Both the position numbers and the translations under genes were made by a program. A model generated the notes under the pieces. That model was not told the origin of the DNA. It saw nothing but the letters and a program-made list of their open reading frames with translations, and searched no databases. Positions 7,938 through 16,076 of a stretch of 64,000 nucleotides of DNA are shown in pieces (position 1 is the first letter of the stretch; every line of letters starts with the position of its first letter). The stretch comes from Phyllobacterium chamaecytisi (GTDB taxonomy: Bacteria; Pseudomonadota; Alphaproteobacteria; Rhizobiales; Rhizobiaceae), in NCBI RefSeq assembly GCF_020164455.1, contig NZ_JAIQWW010000007.1, forward strand, positions 1 through 64,000, written 5' to 3'.

Positions 7938-8210
7938 TAGAGCTCTTTCTGGCCATATTGGCCGTATTCTGTTTCTCGACTGACGAGACGATCCGCGCGG
8001 AAGGTGGCGGGGCCGATGCGGGACATCGGACGAAGCCGCCTGACAAAGCGGGTGTCCGTCAGTCGGAAACCCGAAGGGACGGGGCCTGTTGCGCCAATAT
8101 CTACGCCAAGCCCCTCGCCCGCACCCAGAGTGCGGGTCTTCGTGTCTTTGCTTGATCTTGTCACAACAGGCCTCCGTCAGAATAGGTCAATATGGTCAGA
8201 AAGAGCTCTA
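7938..8210 (+). repeat. Palindromic intergenic repeat element, copy A (about 273 bp)
   Basis: The ends are about 33-bp imperfect inverted repeats: TAGAGCTCTTTCTGGCCATA at 7938 and, reversed from 8210, TAGAGCTCTTTCTGACCATA. Internal sequence from about 8001 (AAGGTGGCGGGGCCGATG, CATCGGACGAAGC) closely matches the reverse strand of the element at 15802-16075. It fills the whole space between the DUF1045 gene, whose stop codon lies in the right arm, and phnM. It resembles the palindromic intergenic elements known in Rhizobiales (RIME or Bru-RS type) or a MITE; which of these is not settled here. Confidence 0.75.
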
Positions 8211-8915
8211 GGCGGTCTTTCTTCGGTTGGTTCCTGCAAGCGGATGCAGCGAGTGTATTTCAAAGGGGAAACCGGGTTCGGCTTCGGTAAAAAGCGCGAG
8301 ATTGTTGATCTCAACAGGCTCTTCCAGAACCGGTTCAAGGAACTCGCTCAAAATCCGTTCGATTTTGGGGCGGTCGCGCTCCGGTACAATATCGGTAAGC
8401 GTCATGTGGAAGCGAAAATCCTCAAAAACATACGGATAACCCCATTGTTCGAGATTTCGCCGCTGCGACACTGTCATTCTGTCTGGATTACGCCGTTTGA
8501 TTTCCTCATCAGTTGGAGGAGCACGGAAGCGGTCGAGCGCGACAACAACGTCGTTCGCCAGTTGGTTGAGGCGCGCCACCGGCTCTTCCGGAACCAATGC
8601 AAAAAATCCGTCAAGGTTGGCGATCTGTAGTTTCGGAATCTCTACTGGATCCATGGATGAAGAAAAATGCATGAGAGCCGACAAAAGCTCTTTTTCCTCA
8701 AAGCCCTCGGCAAGACGGAACGGAGCTTTTAAAGTACCATGGAAGCCATAGCGACGTGCCGATGACGTCAAGAGCGTGAAATCCTCATGCGCCAGGTCGC
8801 GGATCTGCGGCGGCCTCACGGGCTGACCGGTAAAGGCATTTCGGCCAAGCCAGTTCGCCGCGACTTTCAGAAGCGGGTCACTTGATGGCGGCGTGAAATA
8901 GATCGCATAGCGCAT
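8208..8915 (-). CDS. DUF1045 2H-phosphoesterase-fold phosphonate metabolism protein
   Basis: This 235-residue protein belongs to the DUF1045 family found in phn operons. It carries two H-x-T motifs of the 2H phosphoesterase superfamily, GFHGTLKAP near residue 58 and FRFHMTLTD near residue 170. Those two histidines would form a phosphoesterase active site. No phnP (the metallo-beta-lactamase cyclic phosphodiesterase) is present in this locus, so opening of 5-phosphoribosyl 1,2-cyclic phosphate is a plausible role; that is inference. A GGAGG lies 7 bases ahead of the ATG. The stop codon lies inside the right arm of the palindromic repeat. Confidence 0.85.
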   Translation of the reverse strand: MRYAIYFTPPSSDPLLKVAANWLGRNAFTGQPVRPPQIRDLAHEDFTLLTSSARRYGFHGTLKAPFRLAEGFEEKELLSALMHFSSSMDPVEIPKLQIANLDGFFALVPEEPVARLNQLANDVVVALDRFRAPPTDEEIKRRNPDRMTVSQRRNLEQWGYPYVFEDFRFHMTLTDIVPERDRPKIERILSEFLEPVLEEPVEINNLALFTEAEPGFPFEIHSLHPLAGTNRRKTA

Positions 8916-8953
8916 ATTGATTCCTCCGGAACACTCTCGCGTTACGCTCCGAT

Positions 8954-8980
8954 TATGACAAGCCTTTGAATGCTGTCATA
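8954..8980. other. Inverted repeat ahead of the DUF1045 gene
   Basis: TATGACA (8954-8960) and TGTCATA (8974-8980) form a dyad in the 81-base gap between phnE and the DUF1045 gene. It contains TGTCAT, as PHO boxes do, but lacks the 11-bp tandem pattern. No T run follows. Role undetermined. Confidence 0.3.
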
Positions 8981-8996
8981 TTAATAGTCCCTGCCT

Positions 8997-10337
8997 CTAA
9001 TGCTGTGGCTTGCCGATCAGCCGCGATCGCAGCGCATTGGAGATGCTGTCAAAGATAAACACAACCAACAGGATCAAGAGGACCATATAGGCGACATTTT
9101 CCCAATTCTTGTTGGTGCGCATCGCTTCCCAGAGCTTGAGACCGATACCGCCAGCCCCGACCGCACCGATGATAGTCGCGCCGCGAATGTTTGATTCCCA
9201 TTGATAAAGCGTCTGGCTGATCATGACCGGCACCACTTGCGGCATGACACCGTAGCGCTGGACCAGGACATGGTTTGCACCGGTCGATTGCACACCTTCG
9301 CGCGGCTTGTCGTCGATGTTTTCAAGTCCCTCGGAGTATATCTTGCCGAGTGTCCCGGTCTCCGTCAGGAAGATCGCAGCACTACCCGCAAGCGGACCCG
9401 GTCCAAATGCACGGGTAAAGAACAAGGCCCAGATCAGCATGTCGACCGAGCGCAGAAAATCAAAGAAACGCTTGAACGATTGATTCACAAGGCGGCTTGA
9501 TGTGATGTTGCGGGCGGCAAGAAATGCCAAGGGAAAGCTGACTACTGCACCCAAAATTGTTCCAAGGAACGCCATGATGATGGTCTGCAGGAGTTTGACC
9601 CAGACATCCCCGTGCTGCCATTCGCCATTGTTAAGGAAGTTATCGATGGCCAGCGACAGGTTTGATCTTCCAGGCTCGATCTGGGGGCCGGTCGTGACGA
9701 GGCTCATCACCTCGCCGATCGATTTTCCAAAAAAGGGTGATTGCGGATCGAAGATGAAATTGGCCCAGCCAAGGAAACGTTTGCGGATCTTGACGCGGTC
9801 AGCCTCGACACGGACTTCTCCTGCAAAGCCCATATCCGCGACGACATCTTCATCATAGACGCTGACCCAGGGTGGTATGTTTCCTGAGACGGTAGGCTTT
9901 CCGCCCGATAGTTCCACTCGCACGGATTCGCCATGTGCCGTCAGCGTTGCTTCGGTGTCGCTAAAAGTCACTGCCCGGCTCGGTCCACGAATTTCAACGG
10001 TCACGGTTCGATCGCTGTTTTGCTTCACCCAATCAGGGTTTGGGTCATTACCCAATGGTGAAAATCGCGGATATTTCGGGGTGATCGTGTCGCCTTCGAG
10101 CCGAAATTCAGCCTGGACGTCATAGCTGACCCATTGGCTCAGATAAATCCCCACGCGCTCCCAATGGCCTTCCGATATGGCCTTGGGTATCTCGAAGAAC
10201 CAGACTGCGTAGATACCGTAGAGGAATAGGCTGATAACCATCAGCAAAGGCGCGAAGCGCTTGAAAAAGGAGCGCTGAAAGACCTCAGGATAGCGCTCCT
10301 GGATTGATTCTGCCTGGCGTGCATCGATAATGGTCAT
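8997..10337 (-). CDS. phnE: Phosphonate ABC transporter permease PhnE (second, long form)
   Basis: Inner-membrane permease of the PhnCDE importer, 446 residues. After one N-terminal membrane span (about residues 31-50) comes a soluble stretch of roughly 200 residues. A standard PhnE/BPD_transp_1 permease domain follows: TIIMAFLGTILGAVVSFPLAFLAARNI near 255-280 and the EAA-like loop REGVQSTGANHVLVQRYGVMPQVVP near 345-370. The extra soluble part makes it longer than a usual PhnE (about 270 residues) and is typical of the second permease in rhizobial phnCDEE sets. It starts 7 bases after the first phnE. Confidence 0.9.
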   Translation of the reverse strand: MTIIDARQAESIQERYPEVFQRSFFKRFAPLLMVISLFLYGIYAVWFFEIPKAISEGHWERVGIYLSQWVSYDVQAEFRLEGDTITPKYPRFSPLGNDPNPDWVKQNSDRTVTVEIRGPSRAVTFSDTEATLTAHGESVRVELSGGKPTVSGNIPPWVSVYDEDVVADMGFAGEVRVEADRVKIRKRFLGWANFIFDPQSPFFGKSIGEVMSLVTTGPQIEPGRSNLSLAIDNFLNNGEWQHGDVWVKLLQTIIMAFLGTILGAVVSFPLAFLAARNITSSRLVNQSFKRFFDFLRSVDMLIWALFFTRAFGPGPLAGSAAIFLTETGTLGKIYSEGLENIDDKPREGVQSTGANHVLVQRYGVMPQVVPVMISQTLYQWESNIRGATIIGAVGAGGIGLKLWEAMRTNKNWENVAYMVLLILLVVFIFDSISNALRSRLIGKPQH

Positions 10338-10344
10338 GGCATCC

Positions 10345-11304
10345 TCAATGCTTCAGAAGGAAGGCGTTTTCGCCAACCAGCCGGCGTCGCAGCCAAGCGG
10401 AAAACTGATCGACGGCAAAGATGGTGACGAACAGCAGCAACACCAGCGCCAAAGTTTTGGCACCGAAGCCGCGTGAGATTGAAAGCTTCAATTCTTCACC
10501 TATGCCGCCTCCGCCGACGGCGCCAATGATGGTCGAGGCACGAACATTGATTTCGAGCCGCAGCAGTGCATAGGACATGAAGTTTGGCAGTACTTGCGGC
10601 AAGGCAGCAAACCGGACCCGTTCCAACCAGCTGGCGCCTACAGATCGCATGCCCTCATCCGAGCGCATATCGACGTTCTCGATAACCTCGTAGAAAAGCT
10701 TTCCAAGCGCACCGATGCAATGCAGGCTAATCGCGATTATCGCCGCGATCGGTCCGATTGAAAGAATAGCCGAAAACAACCCTGCGATGACAATCTCCGG
10801 AAAAGCCCGGAGAAATTCCATGAATCGTTTGACTGCGATGCGCAGTGGATTGGACGGAGTAAGATTGCGCGCAGCCATGAAGCTGAGTGGGACCGCAAAA
10901 ATAAACCCGATAATGGTGGAGACCAGTGCCACATTGAATGTGATAATCATCAACTCGAAATATTCGGGAATATAGAAATCGCCCCAGATATAGACCCGGC
11001 CGAGATCAAAATTAAACTCCTGGCCACCCTTGTCGTTAGGGCTTGCGATATCGAACAGTGCCCGCCACACATCGCTCCAGTCCTTGGGCACGAGCCAGCT
11101 GAGAAAATCAAAGAGGTGGGGGAGACGATCGAAAAAATGGCCCGCATTGCTTTCGTCGGCAAAACGAACGGAGCCTACGAACCCGATGAACAACACGAGC
11201 AAGCCGAGGCCCGTATACATCCGGCGACGTGCGACGACCTTGCGCCACGACTCGGCTATGTCGTGCGAACTTTGCAGTTGCGGTTGAGAGTCGGCAAACG
11301 TCAT
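10345..11304 (-). CDS. phnE: Phosphonate ABC transporter permease PhnE (first)
   Basis: Inner-membrane permease of about 319 residues with a PhnE/BPD_transp_1 domain: VSTIIGFIFAVPLSFMAARN in the middle and the EAA-like loop SVGASWLERVRFAALPQVLPN near residue 230. I place the start at ATG 11304 (MTFADSQPQ). An in-frame start at 11355 would lie inside the terminator hairpin at 11331-11357, which belongs to the phnD-phnE gap. It follows phnD and precedes the longer phnE copy; two permeases probably form a heterodimeric channel. Confidence 0.9.
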   Translation of the reverse strand: MTFADSQPQLQSSHDIAESWRKVVARRRMYTGLGLLVLFIGFVGSVRFADESNAGHFFDRLPHLFDFLSWLVPKDWSDVWRALFDIASPNDKGGQEFNFDLGRVYIWGDFYIPEYFELMIITFNVALVSTIIGFIFAVPLSFMAARNLTPSNPLRIAVKRFMEFLRAFPEIVIAGLFSAILSIGPIAAIIAISLHCIGALGKLFYEVIENVDMRSDEGMRSVGASWLERVRFAALPQVLPNFMSYALLRLEINVRASTIIGAVGGGGIGEELKLSISRGFGAKTLALVLLLFVTIFAVDQFSAWLRRRLVGENAFLLKH

Positions 11305-11330
11305 GAGTTGATCCGCATGGAGCGCACAAG

Positions 11331-11357
11331 AAAAAGGGTGGCCGTTACCAGCCACCC
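11331..11357 (-). terminator. Attenuating terminator between phnD and phnE
   Basis: Read on the minus strand, GGGTGGC and GCCACCC form a 7-bp stem around an 8-base loop, followed by five T. It sits 19 bases after the phnD stop. Partial termination here would give more binding protein than permease, as is common for ABC importers. Confidence 0.75.
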
Positions 11358-11375
11358 CGTGATTGATCGCAAGCG

Positions 11376-12290
11376 TTAGCCGCCGATCGCGTTTTTACGG
11401 ATGTCGATGACCGCGTTGTAGAATTCGGGTTTCACCGGCTGGTAGCCCTTGAAGTCACCGCCTTCTACAGCTTCGAAGCACTTCTTGTCGGTTGTTGGCA
11501 ATTTCATGAAGAAATCGGCAAGCTTGGCGTGCCATTCATCACCAATACCGTTGCGAACAACCAGCGGGCCGTTCGGGATCAGAGGCGAACGCCATACTTC
11601 GACCAGCAAGCTAGGATCAACGGCGCCCTTGTCGACTTCCTTGCGGAACGTGCCGGAGGTGTAGCCATCCTTGAAATCGCCGAGACCGGAAGAATCATCC
11701 ACCGCAACGTCGACCTTGCCGTCATAAGCAGCAAGAAGATTGTTCTCGTGACCGCCATTGAACTGGGTCTTTGCGAAGAACTTGTCGTTCGGCATGCCAG
11801 TGGTCTTGGGGATCTGGGTCAACGGAACGAGATAGCCGGAAGTTGAATCCGGATCGGCGTAACCGAGGGTCTTGCCCTTGGCGTCGGCAATCGTCTTGAT
11901 ACCAGAATCCTTACGGGCGAGACCGATGGAATAATAACCGGTCGAACCGTCTGTCTGCTGTGTAGTGAGGATCGGCGTAACTGCCTTGGGATCCTTGATA
12001 TAGACTGCGGCATAGCCGGAAGCGCCAAGTTCGGCGAAATCAAGTGTGCCGCCGAGCAGACCCTGGATCACGCCGTCGTAGTCAGCAGCGGGAAACAGCG
12101 AAACCTTTTCAAAGCCAAAAGTCTCTTTGAGGTGGTCGGCAAGGCAACCGAAGTTCCGCAGGCGGTCGGTTTCATTCTCGCCGCCGAGGATGCCGATGCG
12201 GAATTCCTTGAGGTCTTCAGCGCGGGCCATTGTGCCGGTAAGCATCGCGCTGAGCGCGATTGCGCCTAGAAGGGCTTTTTTGAACGACAT
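11376..12290 (-). CDS. phnD: Phosphonate ABC transporter substrate-binding protein PhnD
   Basis: Periplasmic binding protein of 304 residues with signal peptide MSFKKALLGAIALSAMLTGT (cleavage likely after ARA, about residue 24). The mature protein begins with FRIGILGGENETDRLRN, the phosphonate-binding PhnD family start, and includes GSTGYYSIGLARKDSGI and DVAVDDSSGL later. It delivers phosphonates to the PhnE permeases. A strong AGGAGAG lies ahead of the ATG. The gene lies directly after phnC. Confidence 0.93.
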   Translation of the reverse strand: MSFKKALLGAIALSAMLTGTMARAEDLKEFRIGILGGENETDRLRNFGCLADHLKETFGFEKVSLFPAADYDGVIQGLLGGTLDFAELGASGYAAVYIKDPKAVTPILTTQQTDGSTGYYSIGLARKDSGIKTIADAKGKTLGYADPDSTSGYLVPLTQIPKTTGMPNDKFFAKTQFNGGHENNLLAAYDGKVDVAVDDSSGLGDFKDGYTSGTFRKEVDKGAVDPSLLVEVWRSPLIPNGPLVVRNGIGDEWHAKLADFFMKLPTTDKKCFEAVEGGDFKGYQPVKPEFYNAVIDIRKNAIGG

Positions 12291-12372
12291 GGTTCTCTCC
12301 TGTCAAACGTCCAATGAGTTTGTGATCGGTTTCGTATGGGCCCGTAACGTGGGCAAGACGATCTTTTTACGC

Positions 12373-13206
12373 TCAACGCGCGGCCAGAATGGCCTCCAAC
12401 TCCGGGATTGGCTTCTGTGGACCGCGTACGATACTCGTCGATGTAATTGCTTCTGAAAACGCATCCTTGAGGCCATCCGCACCGTAAATGCGGCGGGCGG
12501 CCAGTTCAGTCAGATCATCCGGACCGCCGTCGAAAACAATCTTGCCGCCCTGCATGCCTATGATCCGGCTGCAAAAATGCCGGGCGGTATCAAGTGTGTG
12601 CAGATTGGTGATAACAGTCAGGCCTTCCTTCTCATTGATATCGCGTAACGACTCCATGACGACCTGCGCATTGCGCGGGTCGAGCGAAGCGATGGGCTCA
12701 TCAGCAAGAATGACTTTCGGATTCTGCATCAACGCGCGAGCTATGGCGACACGCTGCTGCTGCCCTCCGGAGAGTGTGCCTGCGCGTTGCAGGGCGGTCT
12801 TGGCGATATCGAGCCGATCGAGAGCAGCGACCGCCATGGCGCGCTCATCGTTGGAGAAGATGCCGAGGAGACTTTTGATCGTCGAACGATGGTTCAGGCG
12901 ACCAAGAAGCACATTGGTAAGGACATCGAGACGCGGCACAAGGTTGAACTGCTGGAAGATCATCGCGCAATCACGCTGCCAATTGCGCAGGTGCGAACCG
13001 CGCAGCTTGGCGACATCGGTTCCCTCAAACAGTATCGAGCCTTCGGAAGGATCGATAAGCCGATTGATCATACGCAGCAACGTCGACTTGCCTGCGCCCG
13101 ATCGGCCAATAATGCCGACCATCTGGCCCTGCGGAATTTCAACATTGACGTTGTCGATGGCGATATTGCTGCCAAAGCGCCGCGTCACGTTTTCAATCTT
13201 CAGCAT
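12373..13206 (-). CDS. phnC: Phosphonate ABC transporter ATPase PhnC
   Basis: Cytoplasmic ATPase of 277 residues powering phosphonate uptake. Visible motifs are Walker [10 protein letters not shown] (about residue 33), Q-loop [12 protein letters not shown] (about 83), signature LSGGQQQR (about 146) and Walker [13 protein letters not shown] (about 166), with the H-loop in NLHTLD (about 202). It is first in the phnC-phnD-phnE-phnE order. A PHO box lies 55-83 bases upstream of its start, so phosphate starvation control through PhoB is expected. Confidence 0.95.
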   Translation of the reverse strand: MLKIENVTRRFGSNIAIDNVNVEIPQGQMVGIIGRSGAGKSTLLRMINRLIDPSEGSILFEGTDVAKLRGSHLRNWQRDCAMIFQQFNLVPRLDVLTNVLLGRLNHRSTIKSLLGIFSNDERAMAVAALDRLDIAKTALQRAGTLSGGQQQRVAIARALMQNPKVILADEPIASLDPRNAQVVMESLRDINEKEGLTVITNLHTLDTARHFCSRIIGMQGGKIVFDGGPDDLTELAARRIYGADGLKDAFSEAITSTSIVRGPQKPIPELEAILAAR

Positions 13207-13260
13207 TCGTCAATCCCTTTTGGCCGCTGCTTCGTCCTAGAGGGATTGTGTGAACCTGCG

Positions 13261-13289
13261 ATGGCAGTTTCATTTCAGTTGCGTGACAA
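13261..13289 (-). promoter_or_regulatory. PHO box upstream of phnC
   Basis: On the minus strand three 7-base units, TTGTCAC, CTGAAAT and CTGCCAT, are separated by 4 bases each, giving the 11-bp period of PhoB sites (consensus unit CTGTCAT). Two units are diverged. Position and direction fit activation of phnC. Confidence 0.65.
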
Positions 13290-13355
13290 CTTCGGATTGC
13301 TTTCTCAGGCTAGGTGTTATCCACGGAAAACCCACCTGGACGGTGCAAAAGAGAA

Positions 13356-13391
13356 CGGGAGCGGCACACAAATTTGCGTGATCCGCTCCCG
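13356..13391 (-). terminator. Terminator after phnL
   Basis: CGGGAGCGG and CCGCTCCCG form a 9-bp stem, and the enclosed CACGCAAA/TTTGTGTG can continue it to a long hairpin. A TTCTCTTTT tract follows on the minus strand. It ends the phnGHIJKL unit before the separate phnC promoter. Confidence 0.75.
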
Positions 13392-13433
13392 AAAAACCGA
13401 TGATTTAAAATCGAATAAAGCCCAAAGGTGGAA

Positions 13434-14144
13434 TTATGCCGCTACGCCATTCGGTACACAAAACGCCGTGACATCGATGATCCTGTCGGCTACAGCTTCC
13501 CGCACATCCTGGTCGTGGAAGATACCAAGCATCGCCACGCCCGTGTCCTTCTTCTGCTGGATCATAGAGACCACCACATCGCGGTTCTTGGCATCAAGCG
13601 ACGCCGTTGGTTCGTCGAGAAGCAGGATCGGATGATCCGTGATGAAGCCGCGGGCAATATTGACGCGCTGCTGTTCGCCGCCCGAAAATGTCGCTGGTGG
13701 CAGTGACCACAGCCGTTCAGGCAAATTGAGTCCGGCCAGCAATGATCCGGCCTTGTCGCGTGCGTCTGTACGATCAACACCGCGTGCAATCAGCGGTTCC
13801 GCGACAACGTCCAACGCCGAAACCCGCGGTACCGTGCGCAGGAATTGGCTGACATAACCGATCATGTCGCGACGGATGCCCAGCATCGTGCGCGGATCGG
13901 CGGCCGCAACGTCAACAAGCCGATCGCGGTAAGGAACAATGATCTGACCGCGATCCACGGCATAATTGCCGTAGACCATTTTCAGGATCGAGCTCTTGCC
14001 TGCTCCGGAAGGCCCGCCGAGGACTGCGCACTCGCCCGCCTTGATGGAGAAGGAGACGTTTGCCACCACTGGCAGACGGATACCATCGCGCAAATGCATG
14101 GTGAAGCTCTTGGCGACGTCGGAAACAACGAGAGGTGTTGGCAT
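13434..14144 (-). CDS. phnL: C-P lyase accessory ATPase PhnL
   Basis: ABC-type ATPase of 236 residues with Walker A GGPSGAGKSS (about residue 41), signature FSGGEQQR (about 146) and Walker B ILLLDEPTASLD (about 165). In characterised systems PhnL joins PhnI, PhnG, PhnH and PhnM in forming ribose 1-phosphonate triphosphate or acts on the C-P lyase core complex; it is not a transporter. The text VSQFLRTVPRVSALDVVAEPL is typical of PhnL. It starts 9 bases after phnK and is the last gene of this unit. Confidence 0.93.
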   Translation of the reverse strand: MPTPLVVSDVAKSFTMHLRDGIRLPVVANVSFSIKAGECAVLGGPSGAGKSSILKMVYGNYAVDRGQIIVPYRDRLVDVAAADPRTMLGIRRDMIGYVSQFLRTVPRVSALDVVAEPLIARGVDRTDARDKAGSLLAGLNLPERLWSLPPATFSGGEQQRVNIARGFITDHPILLLDEPTASLDAKNRDVVVSMIQQKKDTGVAMLGIFHDQDVREAVADRIIDVTAFCVPNGVAA

Positions 14145-14153
14145 GATTGTCTC

Positions 14154-14930
14154 CTAGACTTGCAGGATGGAGGAAACGAGAAGCTGGGTGTAAGGCGCCT
14201 GCGGATCATCGAGAACGCGATCCGTGAGACCCGTCTCGACAATGTGACCATCCTTCATCACCATCATCCGGTGCGAGAGCAAACGCGCCACAGCAAGATC
14301 ATGTGTGACCACAATCGCCGCCAGACCGAGATCGCTAACGAGACCACGGAGCAGATCGAGAAGTCTTGCCTGGACCGATACATCAAGACCGCCTGTTGGC
14401 TCATCCATGAAGACGAGCCGCGGATTGGTGACCAGATTTCGCGCGATCTGAAGGCGCTGGCGCATACCGCCGGAAAAAGCGCGCGGTTGATCATCGATAC
14501 GGTCAGTGGCAATCTCGACACGGCCGAGCCAATCGGTAGCGGTCGCGCGGATCTTGCCATAGTGCCGGTCGCCAACAGCCATCAGCCGTTCGCCGACATT
14601 GGCGCCGGCAGATACGGTCATTCGCAATCCATCCGCTGGATTCTGATGGACGAAGCCCCAATCCGTACGCATCAGAAAGCGCCGCTCCGCCTCACTCATG
14701 CGGTAGAGATCGCGGAACTGGCCGTCACGCATCCGATACTCGACCGAACCCGTGGAGGGTGCAAGGCGCGTTGCCAGACAGTCCAGCAGCGTCGTCTTGC
14801 CTGAACCTGATTCGCCAACGACTGCGAGAACTTCGCCTGGCCACAACTCGAAGGCCACGTTTTGGCAGCCGATCCGGCTTCCGTAGAATTTCGAAAGCGC
14901 TTTGACTTTCAGGAGTGGTATATCGCTCAT
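14154..14930 (-). CDS. phnK: C-P lyase complex ATPase PhnK
   Basis: ABC-type ATPase of 258 residues that binds the PhnGHIJ core. Motifs are Walker A GESGSGKTT (about residue 38), FVHQNPADGLRM, signature FSGGMRQR (about 154) and Walker B LVFMDEPTGGLD (about 173). The D-loop text LDVSVQARLLDLLRGLVSDLGLA is typical of PhnK. Its start overlaps the phnJ stop by ATGA (14927-14930). Confidence 0.94.
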   Translation of the reverse strand: MSDIPLLKVKALSKFYGSRIGCQNVAFELWPGEVLAVVGESGSGKTTLLDCLATRLAPSTGSVEYRMRDGQFRDLYRMSEAERRFLMRTDWGFVHQNPADGLRMTVSAGANVGERLMAVGDRHYGKIRATATDWLGRVEIATDRIDDQPRAFSGGMRQRLQIARNLVTNPRLVFMDEPTGGLDVSVQARLLDLLRGLVSDLGLAAIVVTHDLAVARLLSHRMMVMKDGHIVETGLTDRVLDDPQAPYTQLLVSSILQV

Positions 14931-15820
14931 TCTGCTGCCTCCGCAGGATTGGCCGAGAGATGGCCACGATGGCCCTCCGCCTGCCGATCCTCACAAAAAT
15001 CGGTATCCGAGCAAACAAACATGCTGCCGCCTTTGTCATCGAGAATGACTTCGTCGAGATAACTGCCTTTGGCGCCGCACAGCGCGCATGGCTCAGAGAA
15101 TGTCTGAATCTCGAATGGATGATCCTCAAAATCCAGGCTGACAACTTCCGTATAGGGTGGAATGGCATAGATACGCTTTTCACGCCCGGCGCCAAATAGT
15201 TGCAGTGCTGGAGATTGATGCATCTTTGGGTTGTCGAATTTTGGTGTGGGCGATGGGTCCATCACATAACGACCTTCGACCTTCACCGGATAGGCATAGG
15301 TCGTGGCAATGCGGCCGTGACGCGCGATGTCCTCATAGAGTTTCACATGCATCAGTCCATATTCTTCAAGCGCATGCATCTTTCGTGTCTCGGTCTCGCG
15401 CGGCTCAAGAAAACGCAGCGGTTCCGGGATCGGCACCTGATAGACGAGCGTTTGCCCAGCTTGCAGCGCAGTTTCGGGAATGCGGTGGCGCGTCTGGATG
15501 ATCGTCGCCTCCGTCGTTTTTGTAGTCACCCGAACATTGGAAACCTTTTGGAAGAAGGCGCGAATCGACACGGCATTGGTCGTATCGTCGGCGCCTTGGT
15601 CGATCACTTTCAACGTGTCATTCGGGCCAATCACCGCAGCCGTCACCTGAACGCCGCCCGTGCCCCAACCATAGGGCATCGGCATTTCGCGCGACGCGAA
15701 CGGCACCTGATAACCGGGAATGGCAATTGCCTTCAGGATAGCGCGGCGGATCATCCGTTTCGTCTGTTCGTCGAGATAGGCGAAATTATATGTCGCAAGC
15801 TGAGAGTGAGATTCGATCAT
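14927..15820 (-). CDS. phnJ: C-P lyase radical SAM subunit PhnJ
   Basis: PhnJ splits the carbon-phosphorus bond of ribose 1-alkylphosphonate 5-phosphate using an Fe-S cluster and S-adenosylmethionine. The 297-residue protein has the conserved cysteines near its C-terminus: C-x2-C in EPCALCGAKG (about residues 241-244), then C (about 266) and C (about 272) in MFVCSDTDFCED. Its early part NFAYLDEQTKRMIRRAILKA is family text. The start codon lies inside the left arm of a palindromic repeat, so the first residues (MIESHSQ) are partly repeat-derived. The usual tight coupling to phnI is broken by 256 bases. Confidence 0.95.
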   Translation of the reverse strand: MIESHSQLATYNFAYLDEQTKRMIRRAILKAIAIPGYQVPFASREMPMPYGWGTGGVQVTAAVIGPNDTLKVIDQGADDTTNAVSIRAFFQKVSNVRVTTKTTEATIIQTRHRIPETALQAGQTLVYQVPIPEPLRFLEPRETETRKMHALEEYGLMHVKLYEDIARHGRIATTYAYPVKVEGRYVMDPSPTPKFDNPKMHQSPALQLFGAGREKRIYAIPPYTEVVSLDFEDHPFEIQTFSEPCALCGAKGSYLDEVILDDKGGSMFVCSDTDFCEDRQAEGHRGHLSANPAEAAE

Positions 15821-16075
15821 ATTGCACCGTTCTGCCGGAGGGAATTTGGTTCAAGGTCGAGGGATTTGGCGAGGCCGATGCCTTCCCATCGGACGATGCC
15901 GAAGCCCGAAGGATTTGAGCAAAATTCACCCGGCCTTATCGGTTTCCGGCTGGCGGCCAACCACGTTGTCAGGCAGCTTCGTCCGATGGAAAGGCATCGG
16001 CCTCGCCACCTTCCTAGTGGATTGTCTCGCCATCCGTGAAACAGAACTGGTGCAATATGGTCGAACCTCACTCTC
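15802..16075 (-). repeat. Palindromic intergenic repeat element, copy B (about 274 bp)
   Basis: The ends are about 33-bp inverted repeats: GAGAGTGAGATTCGATCATA at 15802 and, reversed from 16075, GAGAGTGAGGTTCGACCATA. Inner parts are also complementary (GGCGAGGCCGATGCCTT on the left against its reverse near 16005), so the unit can fold along most of its length. Its reverse strand closely matches copy A from about 8001. It lies between phnI and phnJ; its left arm includes the phnJ start codon, and it ends 2 bases before the phnI stop. Confidence 0.75.
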
Positions 16076-16076
16076 G

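Noticed and set aside
11305-11355. N-terminal extension of the first phnE
   Set aside because: The extra 17 residues would be encoded by the terminator hairpin after phnD, and the shorter start begins like the family.
13845-14804. Long plus-strand frame opposite phnK and phnL
   Set aside because: It is the antisense shadow of two clearly identified ATPase genes and has no recognisable protein features.
15200-16039. 279-codon plus-strand frame across phnJ and the palindromic repeat
   Set aside because: It runs antisense to phnJ and into repeat DNA, with Arg/His-rich low-information sequence typical of shadow frames.
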